Of a DNA stretch of 64,000 nt, positions 16,780-26,174 are shown piece after piece. The stretch covers positions 4,526,001-4,590,000 of the forward strand of contig NZ_JACHMF010000001.1 of assembly GCF_014204895.1 (NCBI RefSeq). Reading direction: 5' to 3'. The translations under genes were made by a program, and so were the position numbers. The notes under the pieces are model-generated. The model was not told the DNA's origin. It did no database searches and saw only the letters and a program-made list of their open reading frames with translations. Origin of the DNA: Paractinoplanes abujensis. Lineage in GTDB: Bacteria; Actinomycetota; Actinomycetes; Mycobacteriales; Micromonosporaceae. Positions within the stretch are counted from its first letter, which is position 1; every line of letters starts with the position of its first letter.

Positions 16780-18723
16780 TTACTGGCCAGTCAGAACTGT
16801 CGCCCATCGGTCGTTCGGGGCCGGGGCGGGCACGGGGACGTGGGCGGGCTCGGGGCGGATCGTGCCGTCCACGTTGATGGCCCACCACAGGCAGAACATG
16901 GCGACCGCCCAGACCTTGCGGGAGTGGTCGGCGGTGCCGGCGCGGTGTTCGGTGAGCAGGCGCAGGGCGTAGTCGACGTCGATCAGGTGGCGGGGGCCGG
17001 AGCCGGCGATCAGGCCGCCCACCCAGTCGCCGATGCCGCCCTTGAGCCACAGCCGGGTCGGGGTGGGGAAGCCCAGCTTGCGGCGTTCGCGCACGGATTC
17101 GGGGACGATGCCGCGCATGGCCTCGCGCAGGGCGTGCTTGGTCGTGTGTTTGTTGTTCGAGGGCAGCTTGAGCTCGGTCGGCAGGCCCGCCGCGGCCGCG
17201 TACACGGCCTGGTCGAGGAACGGGACGCGCAGTTCCAGGGAGTGGGCCATCGACATGCGGTCGGCCTTGGCCAGGATGTCGCCGGGCAGCCAGGTGTGCA
17301 GGTCGACGTACTGCATGGACGTGGCGTCGTCGACGTCGGCGGTTTCGGCGTACAGGCGGGACGTGATCGCCGTGTGCGGTTCGGCGGTGAAGCGGAGCAG
17401 TTCGGCCTTCTCCTCGGGGGCGAAGATGCGGGCGTTGCCGTAGTAGCGCTCCTCGATGGGCGTGGTGCCGCGTTCCAGGAAGCTGCGGCCGCGCACGCCC
17501 TCGGGGATGGCGTGGGCCAGGCCGCGCAGTCCGCGCTTCATTCCGGCGGGGAGGCGTTCGAGGCCGGCCAGCGACGCGGGCTCGCGGTAGATCGTGTACC
17601 CGCCGAACAGCTCGTCGGAGCCCTCACCGGAGAGGACCACGGTGACGTAGCGCGACGCGGTCTGGGCCAGGAAGTACAGCGGGATCAGCGACGGGTCGGC
17701 GACCGGGTCGTCGAGCAGGTGCACGATCCGGGGCAGCTCGCGGATGACGTCGTCCTCGGTGACCACGGTCGGGGTTATCCGTACGCCGAGCTGCTGCGCG
17801 GTGTCCTGGGCGATCTCGATCTCGGAGTAGCCGTCGTGGGCGAACCCGGCCGTGAAGACGTGCAGGTCCGGCTTGTACTCACGGGCCAGCGCGACGATGG
17901 CCGACGAGTCGACGCCGCTGGACAGGAACGCCCCGACCGGAACCTCGGCGTGCAGGTGAGCGCGCACGCTGTCGCGCAACGCATTCTGGATTCCGGCATA
18001 AGCGGCATCCGGCTTCAAGGACAGCGGCCGCAACGATGGCCGGAAGTAGCGGTCCAACCGCAAACCGCCGGCGGCGGACCAGGTCAGGCGGTGGCCCGGG
18101 GGCAGCCGGCGGATCTGCCGGTGCAGGGTCTGCGGGTCGGGCACGAACTGGAACGTGAAGTAGTGGGCCAGCGCGTCGGTGTCGAGCTGCGCGGCCGCGT
18201 CGCCGCTGAACGGCAGCAGGGCCTTGCGCTCACTGGCCAGGAACAACCCGTCCACGGTCTCCAGGATGTAGAGCGGCTTGATGCCGAACTGGTCGCGCGC
18301 GGCGTGCAGGGTGCCGGTCCAGTGGTCGTACGCGGCGAAGGCGAACATGCCGCGCAGCCGGGGCAGGGCGGCCGGGCCCCAGAAGTGGAAGGCCGCCGCC
18401 AGCACCTCGCTGTCACCCTCGGTAGCGAACGTGGCGCCGTGGTCGCGGATCAGCTCGGCCCGCAGCTCCCGGTAGTTGTAGATCTCGCCGTTGAACACGA
18501 CCGTCCAGCGGTCCCGGTAGTGCACGGGCTGCGCGGCCTCGGAGCGGTCGATGATCGCGAGCCGTTTGAAGCCGAACGCGGCGCCGTCGGCGAACTCGAC
18601 GCGGGTGTCGTCGGGGCCGCGGTGGTGCATGGTCTCGAGCGCGGCGGCGAAGGCGGCCTGGGACGCCGGGTCCGGCGCTCCGGCGGCCGGTCGGCTGCTC
18701 ACGAAGACGTTCAATCCACACAT
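16780..18723 (-). CDS. asnB: asparagine synthetase (glutamine-hydrolysing)
   Basis: 647 residues from ATG 18723, preceded by AGGAGG; this start places the catalytic Cys at position 2 (MCGLN) as required for an N-terminal nucleophile glutamine amidotransferase. Amidotransferase domain about 2-220, with VVFNGEIYNYRELRAEL and GDSEVLAAAF; synthetase domain from about 240 with the ATP-pyrophosphatase loop LSSGVDSSAIVAL and SGEGSDELFGGY. Makes asparagine from aspartate, glutamine and ATP in the cytoplasm. Actinomycete paralogues of this length sometimes serve amide transfer in secondary metabolism or cell wall chemistry; nothing nearby supports that here. It is divergent from the two-component regulator with 144 bases between starts. 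Confidence 0.92.
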   Translation of the reverse strand: MCGLNVFVSSRPAAGAPDPASQAAFAAALETMHHRGPDDTRVEFADGAAFGFKRLAIIDRSEAAQPVHYRDRWTVVFNGEIYNYRELRAELIRDHGATFATEGDSEVLAAAFHFWGPAALPRLRGMFAFAAYDHWTGTLHAARDQFGIKPLYILETVDGLFLASERKALLPFSGDAAAQLDTDALAHYFTFQFVPDPQTLHRQIRRLPPGHRLTWSAAGGLRLDRYFRPSLRPLSLKPDAAYAGIQNALRDSVRAHLHAEVPVGAFLSSGVDSSAIVALAREYKPDLHVFTAGFAHDGYSEIEIAQDTAQQLGVRITPTVVTEDDVIRELPRIVHLLDDPVADPSLIPLYFLAQTASRYVTVVLSGEGSDELFGGYTIYREPASLAGLERLPAGMKRGLRGLAHAIPEGVRGRSFLERGTTPIEERYYGNARIFAPEEKAELLRFTAEPHTAITSRLYAETADVDDATSMQYVDLHTWLPGDILAKADRMSMAHSLELRVPFLDQAVYAAAAGLPTELKLPSNNKHTTKHALREAMRGIVPESVRERRKLGFPTPTRLWLKGGIGDWVGGLIAGSGPRHLIDVDYALRLLTEHRAGTADHSRKVWAVAMFCLWWAINVDGTIRPEPAHVPVPAPAPNDRWATVLTGQ

Positions 18724-18867
18724 GGCGTTCCTCCTGACGGCGGTGACGGGAGGAAGCGTGCGGGCAGAGCTGTGAAGAACTTGTGCGGCCATCGCAATCG
18801 CGAGGGAACTTCACAGGAATCGCACATTTCTTGGCCGGGGCGGCGCGAAGAGGTCAGAATCGCGAGC

Positions 18868-19551
18868 GTGACCGCACGCATCCTGGTGGCCGACGACGAC
18901 CCGAAGCACGCCCAGCTCATCCGCCTCTACCTGGAGCGCGAGGGACATCAGGTCATCACTGTGGGTGACGGCCGGTCGGCGCTGGACGTGGCCCGGGCCC
19001 GTAAGCCCGACCTGATCGTGCTCGATGTGATGATGCCGCTGGTCGACGGGCTGGACGTGTGCCGGATCCTGCGGGCCGAGTCGAACGTGGCCATCCTGAT
19101 GGTCACCGCCCGCTCGTCGGAGAACGACATGCTGCTGGGCCTGGACATCGGGGCCGACGACTACATGCCCAAGCCGGTGAGCCCGCGCGAGCTCACCGCC
19201 CGGGTCCGCGCGCTTCTGCGCCGTACGGGAAACGCCGAAGGCGCCTCGCCGGTGCTGCGGGTGGGTGAGCTGGAGGTGGACGCGGGCCGGTTCGAGGTCC
19301 GCGTACGCGGGGTGGCCGTCACGCTGACCGCCAAGGAGTTCGGCATCCTGGAGCTGCTGGCCCGCGAGCCGGGGCGGGTGTTCACGCGGGGCCAGATCAT
19401 CGACAAGACGTTCGGCTTCGAGCACGACGTCTCCAACCGGACGGTCGACGCGCACATCGTGAACCTGCGCCGCAAGATCGAGGAGAACCCGGCCGAGCCC
19501 CGGTACGTGCAGACCGTGTACGGCCGCGGGTACCGGATGGGCGAGTCTTGA
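18868..19551 (+). CDS. OmpR-family response regulator
   Basis: 227 residues from GTG 18868. Receiver domain with acidic pair D9-D11, phosphoacceptor D53 (LIVLDVMMP) and the Lys of YMPKPVSPREL; winged-helix output domain from about 130 with LTAKEFGILELL and RTVDAHIVNLRRKIE then YGRGYRM. It overlaps the histidine kinase start by four bases and the two form a cognate pair. No Shine-Dalgarno close to the GTG is strong. DNA-binding transcription regulator; targets unknown, though the secreted sugar dehydrogenase gene that follows the kinase is a candidate. Confidence 0.93.
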   Translation: MTARILVADDDPKHAQLIRLYLEREGHQVITVGDGRSALDVARARKPDLIVLDVMMPLVDGLDVCRILRAESNVAILMVTARSSENDMLLGLDIGADDYMPKPVSPRELTARVRALLRRTGNAEGASPVLRVGELEVDAGRFEVRVRGVAVTLTAKEFGILELLAREPGRVFTRGQIIDKTFGFEHDVSNRTVDAHIVNLRRKIEENPAEPRYVQTVYGRGYRMGES

Positions 19552-21347
19552 GCTTCCGCATCCGCATCTTCGCCCTGGTGATGCTGGTGGCGGTGACCGC
19601 GATCGGCGCCACCGCGTTCCTCACCCTGCAGCTGACCCAGCGCCAGGTGTCCCGGGCGGTCGAGTCGCAGAACCGCTACCGGGCCGAGATCGTCGAGGAG
19701 ATCCAGAGGTACGGGCTCGCGCACGGCCGCTGGCCGGGCCTGGACCGCCTGGTCACCGACCTGTCCGACCGCACCGGCCTGCACATCCGGGTGCAGACCG
19801 CCGACGAGGGCATCGTGCTGGTCGACTCGGACATCCAGGCCAAGCGGGCGTCCGGCCCGGTGCAGGCCATCGCTTACCATATCGACGCGCTCCCGCCGAT
19901 CACGGTCCCGCTGCTCCTGACGGAGGCGGAGGCGCGGCGGCAGATCAGCCCCGCGACGTACCGGAAGATGAGCCTGGTGCCGAGCAACGTCTTCGGCGCG
20001 ACACCCACCGACCCGCTCTTCGGCACCACGGCGGCGCTGGTGCTGCGGCAGGCCGCCCAGTTCCGCACCGGTCTGGTGCTCGTGCGCTGCCTCAACGAGA
20101 CGCTCGGCGACGAGCCCGCACTGGGCCTGCCGACCGCGCCGTACGTCACCCCGGAGCAGCTGAAACGTTCGCCCGAGTGCACGCGCCGCGCGCTGACCAA
20201 GGTGCTGAGCGACGAGGCCTGGTTCTACAGCTACTGGGACTACTACCTGCAGTGCGCCGGCGTGCAGAAGGGCGACCCCGAGTTCCTGCCGGAGCGGGTG
20301 CGTCCGGGCGCCGAGACCCGCCCCGGCGCCAAGCAGATCGCCACCTGCGTCAGCCAGGCCTACGCCGACACCGTGGTGACCAGCGCGGCCGTCCCGCTCG
20401 AGCTCTATCTGGGCGGCCGCGACGGGGTCGACCTGGCCGAGTTCGGCCGGCCCGGCATCGCGGGTGCGGCCGGGCTGATCGTGGTCGCACTGATCGGCAC
20501 GTTCCTCATCGCCCGCCAGGTCAGCAGCCCGGTCCGGCGGCTCACCGGCGCCTCCCAGATGCTCGCGGCCGGGCAGCTCGACGCCCGGGTACGGATCAAG
20601 GGGCGGGGTGAGCTGGCCCGGCTGGGCACCTCGTTCAACACGATGGCCCAGGCCGTGCAGCAGAGCGAGGAGCAGCAGCGCCGGCTCATCGCGGACGTCG
20701 CGCACGAGATGCGTACACCGTTGTCGAACTTGCGGGGGTATCTCGAGGGCCTGTCGGACGGGGTGATCGAGCCGAGCCGGGAGCTTTTCGTCTCGCTGCA
20801 CGAGGAGACCATGCTGCAGGGCCGCATCCTCGACGATCTGCAGGTGCTGGCGCTGGCCGAGGCGGGCGACCTGGGCTACACGCGGCAGCCGATCGACCTG
20901 GCCGACCTGGCTTCGGGCAGCGTGACCGCGCACCGGGCGGTGGCCGCGGAGGCGCAGGTGGCGCTGACGGTGGATGCCTCGGCCCCGGTGTGGGTCTCGG
21001 CCGACCAGGACCGGATCCGTCAGGTGCTGGGCAACCTGCTCACCAATGCGATCCGCTACACCGACAGGACCGGCCAGGTGCTCGTACGGGTCCGGGCCGA
21101 GCACGGCGAGGGCGTGCTCACGGTGCAGGACACCGGCGTCGGCATCGCGGCGGGCGACCTGCCGCACGTGTTCGACCGGTTCTGGCGGGCCGATCCCGCC
21201 CGGCAGCGCGCGACCGGGGGCACCGGCCTGGGCCTGACGATCGCCCACCGCATCGTCACCGACCACGGCGGACGGATCCAGGTGGAGAGCCGGCAGCACG
21301 TGGGCACCACGTTCACGGTGCGGCTGCCGCTCACCGAACCGGCTTGA
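19548..21347 (+). CDS. sensor histidine kinase with large extracytoplasmic domain
   Basis: 599 residues, TTG start at 19548 within the stop of the regulator gene. TM1 about 7-28, TM2 about 300-322, so some 270 residues lie outside the cell, much longer than a PAS-type sensor, with four Cys residues (RCLNE, PECTRR, LQCAGV, ATCVSQ) that may form two disulfides. Then HAMP (about 323-375), H386 in DVAHEMRTPLSNLRGYL, N box GNLLTNAIRYTD, and G boxes DTGVGI and GGTGLGLTI. Intact autokinase and phosphotransferase. Signal unknown; the outer domain resembles nothing I can name. Pairs with the upstream OmpR regulator. Confidence 0.92.
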   Translation: MSFRIRIFALVMLVAVTAIGATAFLTLQLTQRQVSRAVESQNRYRAEIVEEIQRYGLAHGRWPGLDRLVTDLSDRTGLHIRVQTADEGIVLVDSDIQAKRASGPVQAIAYHIDALPPITVPLLLTEAEARRQISPATYRKMSLVPSNVFGATPTDPLFGTTAALVLRQAAQFRTGLVLVRCLNETLGDEPALGLPTAPYVTPEQLKRSPECTRRALTKVLSDEAWFYSYWDYYLQCAGVQKGDPEFLPERVRPGAETRPGAKQIATCVSQAYADTVVTSAAVPLELYLGGRDGVDLAEFGRPGIAGAAGLIVVALIGTFLIARQVSSPVRRLTGASQMLAAGQLDARVRIKGRGELARLGTSFNTMAQAVQQSEEQQRRLIADVAHEMRTPLSNLRGYLEGLSDGVIEPSRELFVSLHEETMLQGRILDDLQVLALAEAGDLGYTRQPIDLADLASGSVTAHRAVAAEAQVALTVDASAPVWVSADQDRIRQVLGNLLTNAIRYTDRTGQVLVRVRAEHGEGVLTVQDTGVGIAAGDLPHVFDRFWRADPARQRATGGTGLGLTIAHRIVTDHGGRIQVESRQHVGTTFTVRLPLTEPA

Positions 21348-21540
21348 TTCAAGCGGTGAAGCCCTGCGCGCTGCTTTCGACTGATACTGCAAAAGTTATG
21401 TAGATCGATCCGAAAGTCTGGACAGGACCGTCGCGAAGTTCATAACGTGAGCCCCACTACGGGAATGTTTCCGGCGCGTATCAGATCCCCGCTGATGCCG
21501 GTGACACCCGCCTGGCCATCCCCAGTCAGGAAGGGACCAC

Positions 21541-24375
21541 GTGAACATCCGGACTCGAAGACATCGATTAGTGACAATCGGTACGGCCTCCCTGCTCCTC
21601 TCCACAGTGCTCACCGTCGCCGCCGCACCGGCTTCCGCGGTCATCAACCCGGCCGATTTCCAGCAGGTCACCCTGGCCAAGGGCGTCGCCGAAACGGGCG
21701 AGCCGATGAGCCTGGCGGTGCTCCCCGACCGGTCGGTGCTGCACACGGCGCGTAACGGCACACTGCGGCGGACCGACGCCAACGGCACCACGGCCGTGAT
21801 CGCCACCATTCCCGTCTACACCCACGACGAGGAGGGCCTGCAGGGTGTGGCGGTCGACCCCGGCTTCGCCACCAACCGGCACATCTACCTCTTCTACGCC
21901 CCGCCGCTCAACACGCCCGCGGGCGACGCCCCGGCCACCGGCACCGCCGCCACCTGGGCCACCTGGGCCGGCGTCAACCGGTTGTCCCGGTTCACGCTCA
22001 ACGCCGACTTCACGGTGAACACGGCCAGCCAGGTCAACGTGCTCGACGTGCCGACCGACCGGGGCATGTGCTGCCACGTCGGCGGCGACATGGACTGGGA
22101 CGCGGCGGGCAACCTCTACATCTCGACCGGCGACGACTCCAACCCGTTCGACTCGGCCGGCTACTCCCCGATCGACGAGCGCACCAACCGCAACCCGGTC
22201 TACGACGCCCAGCGCAGCGCGGGCAACACCAACGACCTGCGCGGCAAGATCCTGCGGATCAAGCCCAACGCCAACGGGACGTACTCGATCCCCGCGGGCA
22301 ACCTGTTCGCGCCCGGCACCGCGAACACCAAGCCCGAGATCTACGCGATGGGCTTCCGCAACCCGTTCCGGATCAGCGTCGACAAGGCCACCGGCGCGGT
22401 CTACGTGGGCGACTACGGCCCCGACGCGGGCACCTCGTCGGCCACCCGCGGGCCGTCCGGACAGGTCGAGTTCAATCGGGTCACCGCGCCCGGCAACTAC
22501 GGCTGGCCCTACTGCACCGGCACCAACACCAGCGCCGAGACGTACAACGAATGGGACTTCGCGGCCGGCACCGGCGGCGCCAAGTACAACTGCGCCGGCG
22601 GCCCGGCCAACAACTCGTTCCGCAACACCGGCCTCGGCACGCTGCCCGCGGCCAAGCCGGCCTGGATCCGGTACGCCGGTGACGCGGGCTCGCCGCCGGA
22701 GTTCGGCGGGGGCTCGGAGTCGCCGATGGGCGGCCCGGTCTACCGCTACAGCGCGAGCAACACCTCCACCACGAAGTTCCCGCAGACGTTCGACGGGCAG
22801 TTCTTCGCCGGCGAATTCGGCCGGGGCTGGATCAAGCCGACAGTGGTCAACGCCAACGGCACGTACGGCGCGATCGACACGTTCCCGTGGAACGGCAAGC
22901 AGGTCATGGACATGGCGTTCGGCCCCGACGGCGCGCTCTACGTCCTCGACTACGGCACCGGCTACTTCAACGGCGACGCCAACTCGGCCCTCTACCGCTA
23001 CGACTACGTGGCCGGCGGCAACCGCGCGCCGACCGCCGTGGCCAGTGGCACTCCGACCTCCGGGGCGGCGCCGCTGACGGTCACGTTCTCCTCGGCGGGC
23101 AGCAGCGATCCCGAGGGCGGGGCGCTCACCTACTCGTGGGCGTTCGGCGACGGCACCACGTCGACGGCGGCCAACCCGACCAAGACGTACGCCACCAACG
23201 GCACCTACACGGCCACCCTGACCGTACGGGACCCGCAGGGGGCGACCGGCACGTCGAGCGTGAGCATCAGCGTCGGCAACACCGCGCCCACCGTGACCAT
23301 CAACAGCCCGGCCGCGGGTCAGCTGGTGTCGTTCGGCGACAGCATCCCGTGGAGCGTCACCGTCACCGACCCCGAGGACGGCACGATCGACTGCACGAAG
23401 GTGACGATGGCCTACGTGCTCGGGCACGACCAGCACGCCCACCAGATCACGTCGCAGACCGGCTGCTCGGGCACCATCACGATCCCGACCGACGGCGAGC
23501 ACGACGACGCGGCGAACATCTTCCCGATCTTCGACGCGTCGTACACGGACAAGGGCGGCCTGACCACCCACGCGCAGAACATCCTGGCGCCCCGCAAGCG
23601 GCAGGCCGAGCACTACAAGACGTCGCAGGGCGTGGCCAAGATGTCCAAGACCACGGCCGAGGGCGGGCAGACCGTCGGTGACATCACCAACGGCGACTGG
23701 ATCCAGTTCGACCCGTACAAGCTGAACAACGCCACGTCGTTCACGGCCCGGGTCTCCTCGGCCGGCATCGGCGGCACCCTGCAGGTCCGTACGGGCTCCC
23801 CGACCGGCACGATCATCGGCTCGGCCACGGTGGCGCCGACCGGCTCGTGGGACACGTTCGTCAACGTCACCGGCGCGATCAGCGGGGCCCCGGCCGGCCC
23901 GACGTCGCTCTACCTGACGTTCGCGGGCGGCACCACGGGCGCGCTGTTCGACGTGGACAGCTTCACGTTCGCCACCGGCACCGCGGCGAGCCTGTTGTCG
24001 CTGAACAAGCCGGCCACCGCGTCCAGCGCCGAGTCCGCCACCTACCCGGCCTCGGCCGCGGTGGACGCCTCGGCCACGACCCGGTGGTCGAGCGCGTTCA
24101 GCGATCCGCAGTGGATCCAGGTCGACCTCGGCTCCGTGAGAACCGTTTCCCGCGTACGGCTTCAGTGGGAGGCCGCCTACGGGTCGGCGTACCAGATCCA
24201 GACCTCGACCGACGGCAGCACCTGGGCCACCGCGCGCTCGGTGACCGGGGGCAACGGCGGCGAGGACGACAACATCGGGCTGAGCGCACAGGCGAGATAC
24301 GTGCGGATCAACGGCACCACCCGGGCCACGGCCTGGGGCTACAGCCTCTTCAACTTCGAGGTGTACGGCAGCTGA
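21541..24375 (+). CDS. secreted PQQ-type sugar dehydrogenase-like protein with PKD, CBM6 and F5/8C modules
   Basis: 944 residues from GTG 21541 (ribosome site AGGGA). Signal peptide 1-33 (ending APASA). Residues about 40-490 form the glucose/sorbosone dehydrogenase beta-propeller, with LQGVAVDPGFATNRHIYLFY, LYISTGDDSNPF, YAMGFRNPFRISVD and MDMAFGPDGALYVLDYG. Then a PKD domain (about 494-575), an Ig-like/hydrogen-bond rich stretch with a HDQHAH motif, a CBM6-like module (about 688-815) and an F5/8C discoidin module (about 819-944). Likely oxidises or binds sugars at the cell surface or on polysaccharide. Whether PQQ is bound cannot be told. It precedes a ThuA-type protein and the ebo-like operon on the same strand, but a strong hairpin separates it from them. 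Confidence 0.88.
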   Translation: MNIRTRRHRLVTIGTASLLLSTVLTVAAAPASAVINPADFQQVTLAKGVAETGEPMSLAVLPDRSVLHTARNGTLRRTDANGTTAVIATIPVYTHDEEGLQGVAVDPGFATNRHIYLFYAPPLNTPAGDAPATGTAATWATWAGVNRLSRFTLNADFTVNTASQVNVLDVPTDRGMCCHVGGDMDWDAAGNLYISTGDDSNPFDSAGYSPIDERTNRNPVYDAQRSAGNTNDLRGKILRIKPNANGTYSIPAGNLFAPGTANTKPEIYAMGFRNPFRISVDKATGAVYVGDYGPDAGTSSATRGPSGQVEFNRVTAPGNYGWPYCTGTNTSAETYNEWDFAAGTGGAKYNCAGGPANNSFRNTGLGTLPAAKPAWIRYAGDAGSPPEFGGGSESPMGGPVYRYSASNTSTTKFPQTFDGQFFAGEFGRGWIKPTVVNANGTYGAIDTFPWNGKQVMDMAFGPDGALYVLDYGTGYFNGDANSALYRYDYVAGGNRAPTAVASGTPTSGAAPLTVTFSSAGSSDPEGGALTYSWAFGDGTTSTAANPTKTYATNGTYTATLTVRDPQGATGTSSVSISVGNTAPTVTINSPAAGQLVSFGDSIPWSVTVTDPEDGTIDCTKVTMAYVLGHDQHAHQITSQTGCSGTITIPTDGEHDDAANIFPIFDASYTDKGGLTTHAQNILAPRKRQAEHYKTSQGVAKMSKTTAEGGQTVGDITNGDWIQFDPYKLNNATSFTARVSSAGIGGTLQVRTGSPTGTIIGSATVAPTGSWDTFVNVTGAISGAPAGPTSLYLTFAGGTTGALFDVDSFTFATGTAASLLSLNKPATASSAESATYPASAAVDASATTRWSSAFSDPQWIQVDLGSVRTVSRVRLQWEAAYGSAYQIQTSTDGSTWATARSVTGGNGGEDDNIGLSAQARYVRINGTTRATAWGYSLFNFEVYGS

Positions 24376-24391
24376 TCCTTCCCCGTCGAGT

Positions 24392-24423
24392 GTGGGCGCC
24401 CGTCCCCCCAAGCGGGCGCCCAC
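24392..24423 (+). terminator. 11-bp hairpin after sugar dehydrogenase gene
   Basis: GTGGGCGCCCG (24392-24402) pairs perfectly with CGGGCGCCCAC (24413-24423), 10-base loop, no T tract. Typical actinomycete terminator; it lies in front of the ribosome site of the next gene, so read-through may be partial. Confidence 0.7.
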
Positions 24424-24446
24424 CTCCCCCGCTCCCGGAGGTTTCA

Positions 24447-26153
24447 TTGCGTAAGCTCATAGCCGGTACGGCGACACTGGTCGCCCTGGCCGCGTGCACG
24501 TTCACGGCGTCGTCCCCCGCCCTGGCGGCCGACGCCCCGTACGACGTCCTGGTCTTCTCCAAGACCGCCGGGTTCCGGCACGACGCCATCCCGGTCGGCA
24601 TCCAGACCATCCGTGACCTGGGCGCGGCCAACAACTTCACGGTCACCGCGACCGAGGACGCGGCCGCCTTCACGACGGGCAACCTGGCCCAGTACGAGGC
24701 GGTCGTCTTCCTGAACACGACCGGCGACGTCCTCAACGACACCCAGCAGACCGCTTTCGAGTCGTACGTCCGGGGTGGCGGCGGCTACGTCGGCGTGCAC
24801 GCGGCGGCCGACACCGAATACAGCTGGCCCTTCTACGGTCAGCTGGTCGGCGCGTACTTCCACTCGCACCCGGCGATCCAGTCGGTGACCGCTCGGGTCG
24901 AGGACCGGGGACACCCGAGCAGCGCCCACCTGCCGCAGGCCTGGACCCGCACGGACGAGCTCTACAACTACCAGAGCAACCCCCGCAGCAGCGCCCACGT
25001 GCTGGCCACGCTGGACGAGTCGACGTACTCGGGCGGCAACATGGGCGCCGACCACCCGATCGCCTGGTGCAAGACCGTGGACAGCGGCCGCTCCTGGTAC
25101 ACCGGCTTCGGGCACACCCAGGCCTCGTACGCCGAAGCGAACTTCCGCACCCACCTGCTGGGCGGCCTGCGCTACGCGTCGAACCGGGCCAAAGCCGACT
25201 GCCGCCCCGAGACCGGTTACACCGCGCTCTACAACGGCAGCACCACCGGCTGGTCGCAGGCCGGGCCGGGCAGCTTCACCAACAGCGACGCCACGCTGAG
25301 CTCGGTCGGCGGCATGGGCCTGTACTGGTATTCGGCCAAGCAGTTCACGTCGTACTCGCTCAAGGCCGACTGGCGGCTGACCGGGGACAGCAACTCGGGC
25401 ATCTTCGTCGGCTTCCCCAACCCCGGCAACGACCCGTGGGTGGCCGTCAACCAGGGCTACGAGGTGCAGATCGACGCGACCGACGCGACCGACCGCACCA
25501 CCGGCGCCATCTACACCTTCAAGTCGGCCGACCTGGCCGCCCGCGACGCCGCGCTCAACCCGGCCGGCGAATGGAACACGTACGAGCTGCTCGTCGAGGG
25601 CCAGCGCATCCGCGTCTACCTCAACGGCCGGCTGATCAACGACTTCACCAACACCGACCCGGCCCGCAACCTGGACGGCTACATCGGCATCCAGAACCAC
25701 GGCGCCGGCGACCAGGCCGCGTTCCGCAACATCCGGGTCAAGGAACTGACCGGGCAGCCGCCCGCGACGAACCTGTCACTGAACAAGCCGGCCACCGCGT
25801 CCAGCGTGGAGAACGCTTCGTACCCGGCCGCCAACGCGGTCGACGCCTCCACCACGACCCGCTGGTCGAGCGCCTTCAGCGACCCGCAGTGGATCCGGGT
25901 CGACCTGGGCTCGGTGCGCACGGTCAACCGGGTGCGGCTGCAGTGGGAGGCCGCGTACGGGTCGGCCTACCAGATCCAGACCTCGCTCGACGGCACCACC
26001 TGGACGACCGCGCGGTCGGTCACGGGCGCCAACGGCGGCGAGGACGACCACACGGGCCTGAACGCGCAGGCGCGATACGTCCGCATCAACGGAACGCAAC
26101 GCGGCACGGCCTGGGGTTACTCGCTTTACAACTTCGAGGTCTACGGCAACTAA
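24447..26153 (+). CDS. secreted ThuA-like / DUF1080 / F5/8C protein
   Basis: 568 residues from TTG 24447, with GGAGG seven bases upstream. Lipoprotein-like or Sec signal (LVALAACTFTASSPALA; a lipobox Cys may be C17, cut could be either). Residues about 30-245 match the ThuA glutamine-amidotransferase-like fold (VLVFSKTAGFRHDAIP, GGGGYVGVHAAADTEY, WYTGFGHTQASY). About 250-435 is DUF1080 (3-keto-disaccharide hydrolase family), with NSGIFVGFP and WNTYELLVEGQRIRVYLNG. About 443-568 is an F5/8C module nearly identical to that of the preceding gene (19 differences in about 126 residues). Together with the sugar dehydrogenase this suggests extracellular 3-keto-sugar chemistry. Only 21 bases separate it from the inositol-phosphate synthase gene. 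Confidence 0.85.
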   Translation: MRKLIAGTATLVALAACTFTASSPALAADAPYDVLVFSKTAGFRHDAIPVGIQTIRDLGAANNFTVTATEDAAAFTTGNLAQYEAVVFLNTTGDVLNDTQQTAFESYVRGGGGYVGVHAAADTEYSWPFYGQLVGAYFHSHPAIQSVTARVEDRGHPSSAHLPQAWTRTDELYNYQSNPRSSAHVLATLDESTYSGGNMGADHPIAWCKTVDSGRSWYTGFGHTQASYAEANFRTHLLGGLRYASNRAKADCRPETGYTALYNGSTTGWSQAGPGSFTNSDATLSSVGGMGLYWYSAKQFTSYSLKADWRLTGDSNSGIFVGFPNPGNDPWVAVNQGYEVQIDATDATDRTTGAIYTFKSADLAARDAALNPAGEWNTYELLVEGQRIRVYLNGRLINDFTNTDPARNLDGYIGIQNHGAGDQAAFRNIRVKELTGQPPATNLSLNKPATASSVENASYPAANAVDASTTTRWSSAFSDPQWIRVDLGSVRTVNRVRLQWEAAYGSAYQIQTSLDGTTWTTARSVTGANGGEDDHTGLNAQARYVRINGTQRGTAWGYSLYNFEVYGN

Positions 26154-26174
26154 GCAGTTCGGAAAGGGGTCAGT

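Noticed and set aside
21568..24447. 959-codon open frame on the minus strand
   Set aside because: Antisense to the sugar dehydrogenase gene; Val-Gly-Arg rich with no domain.
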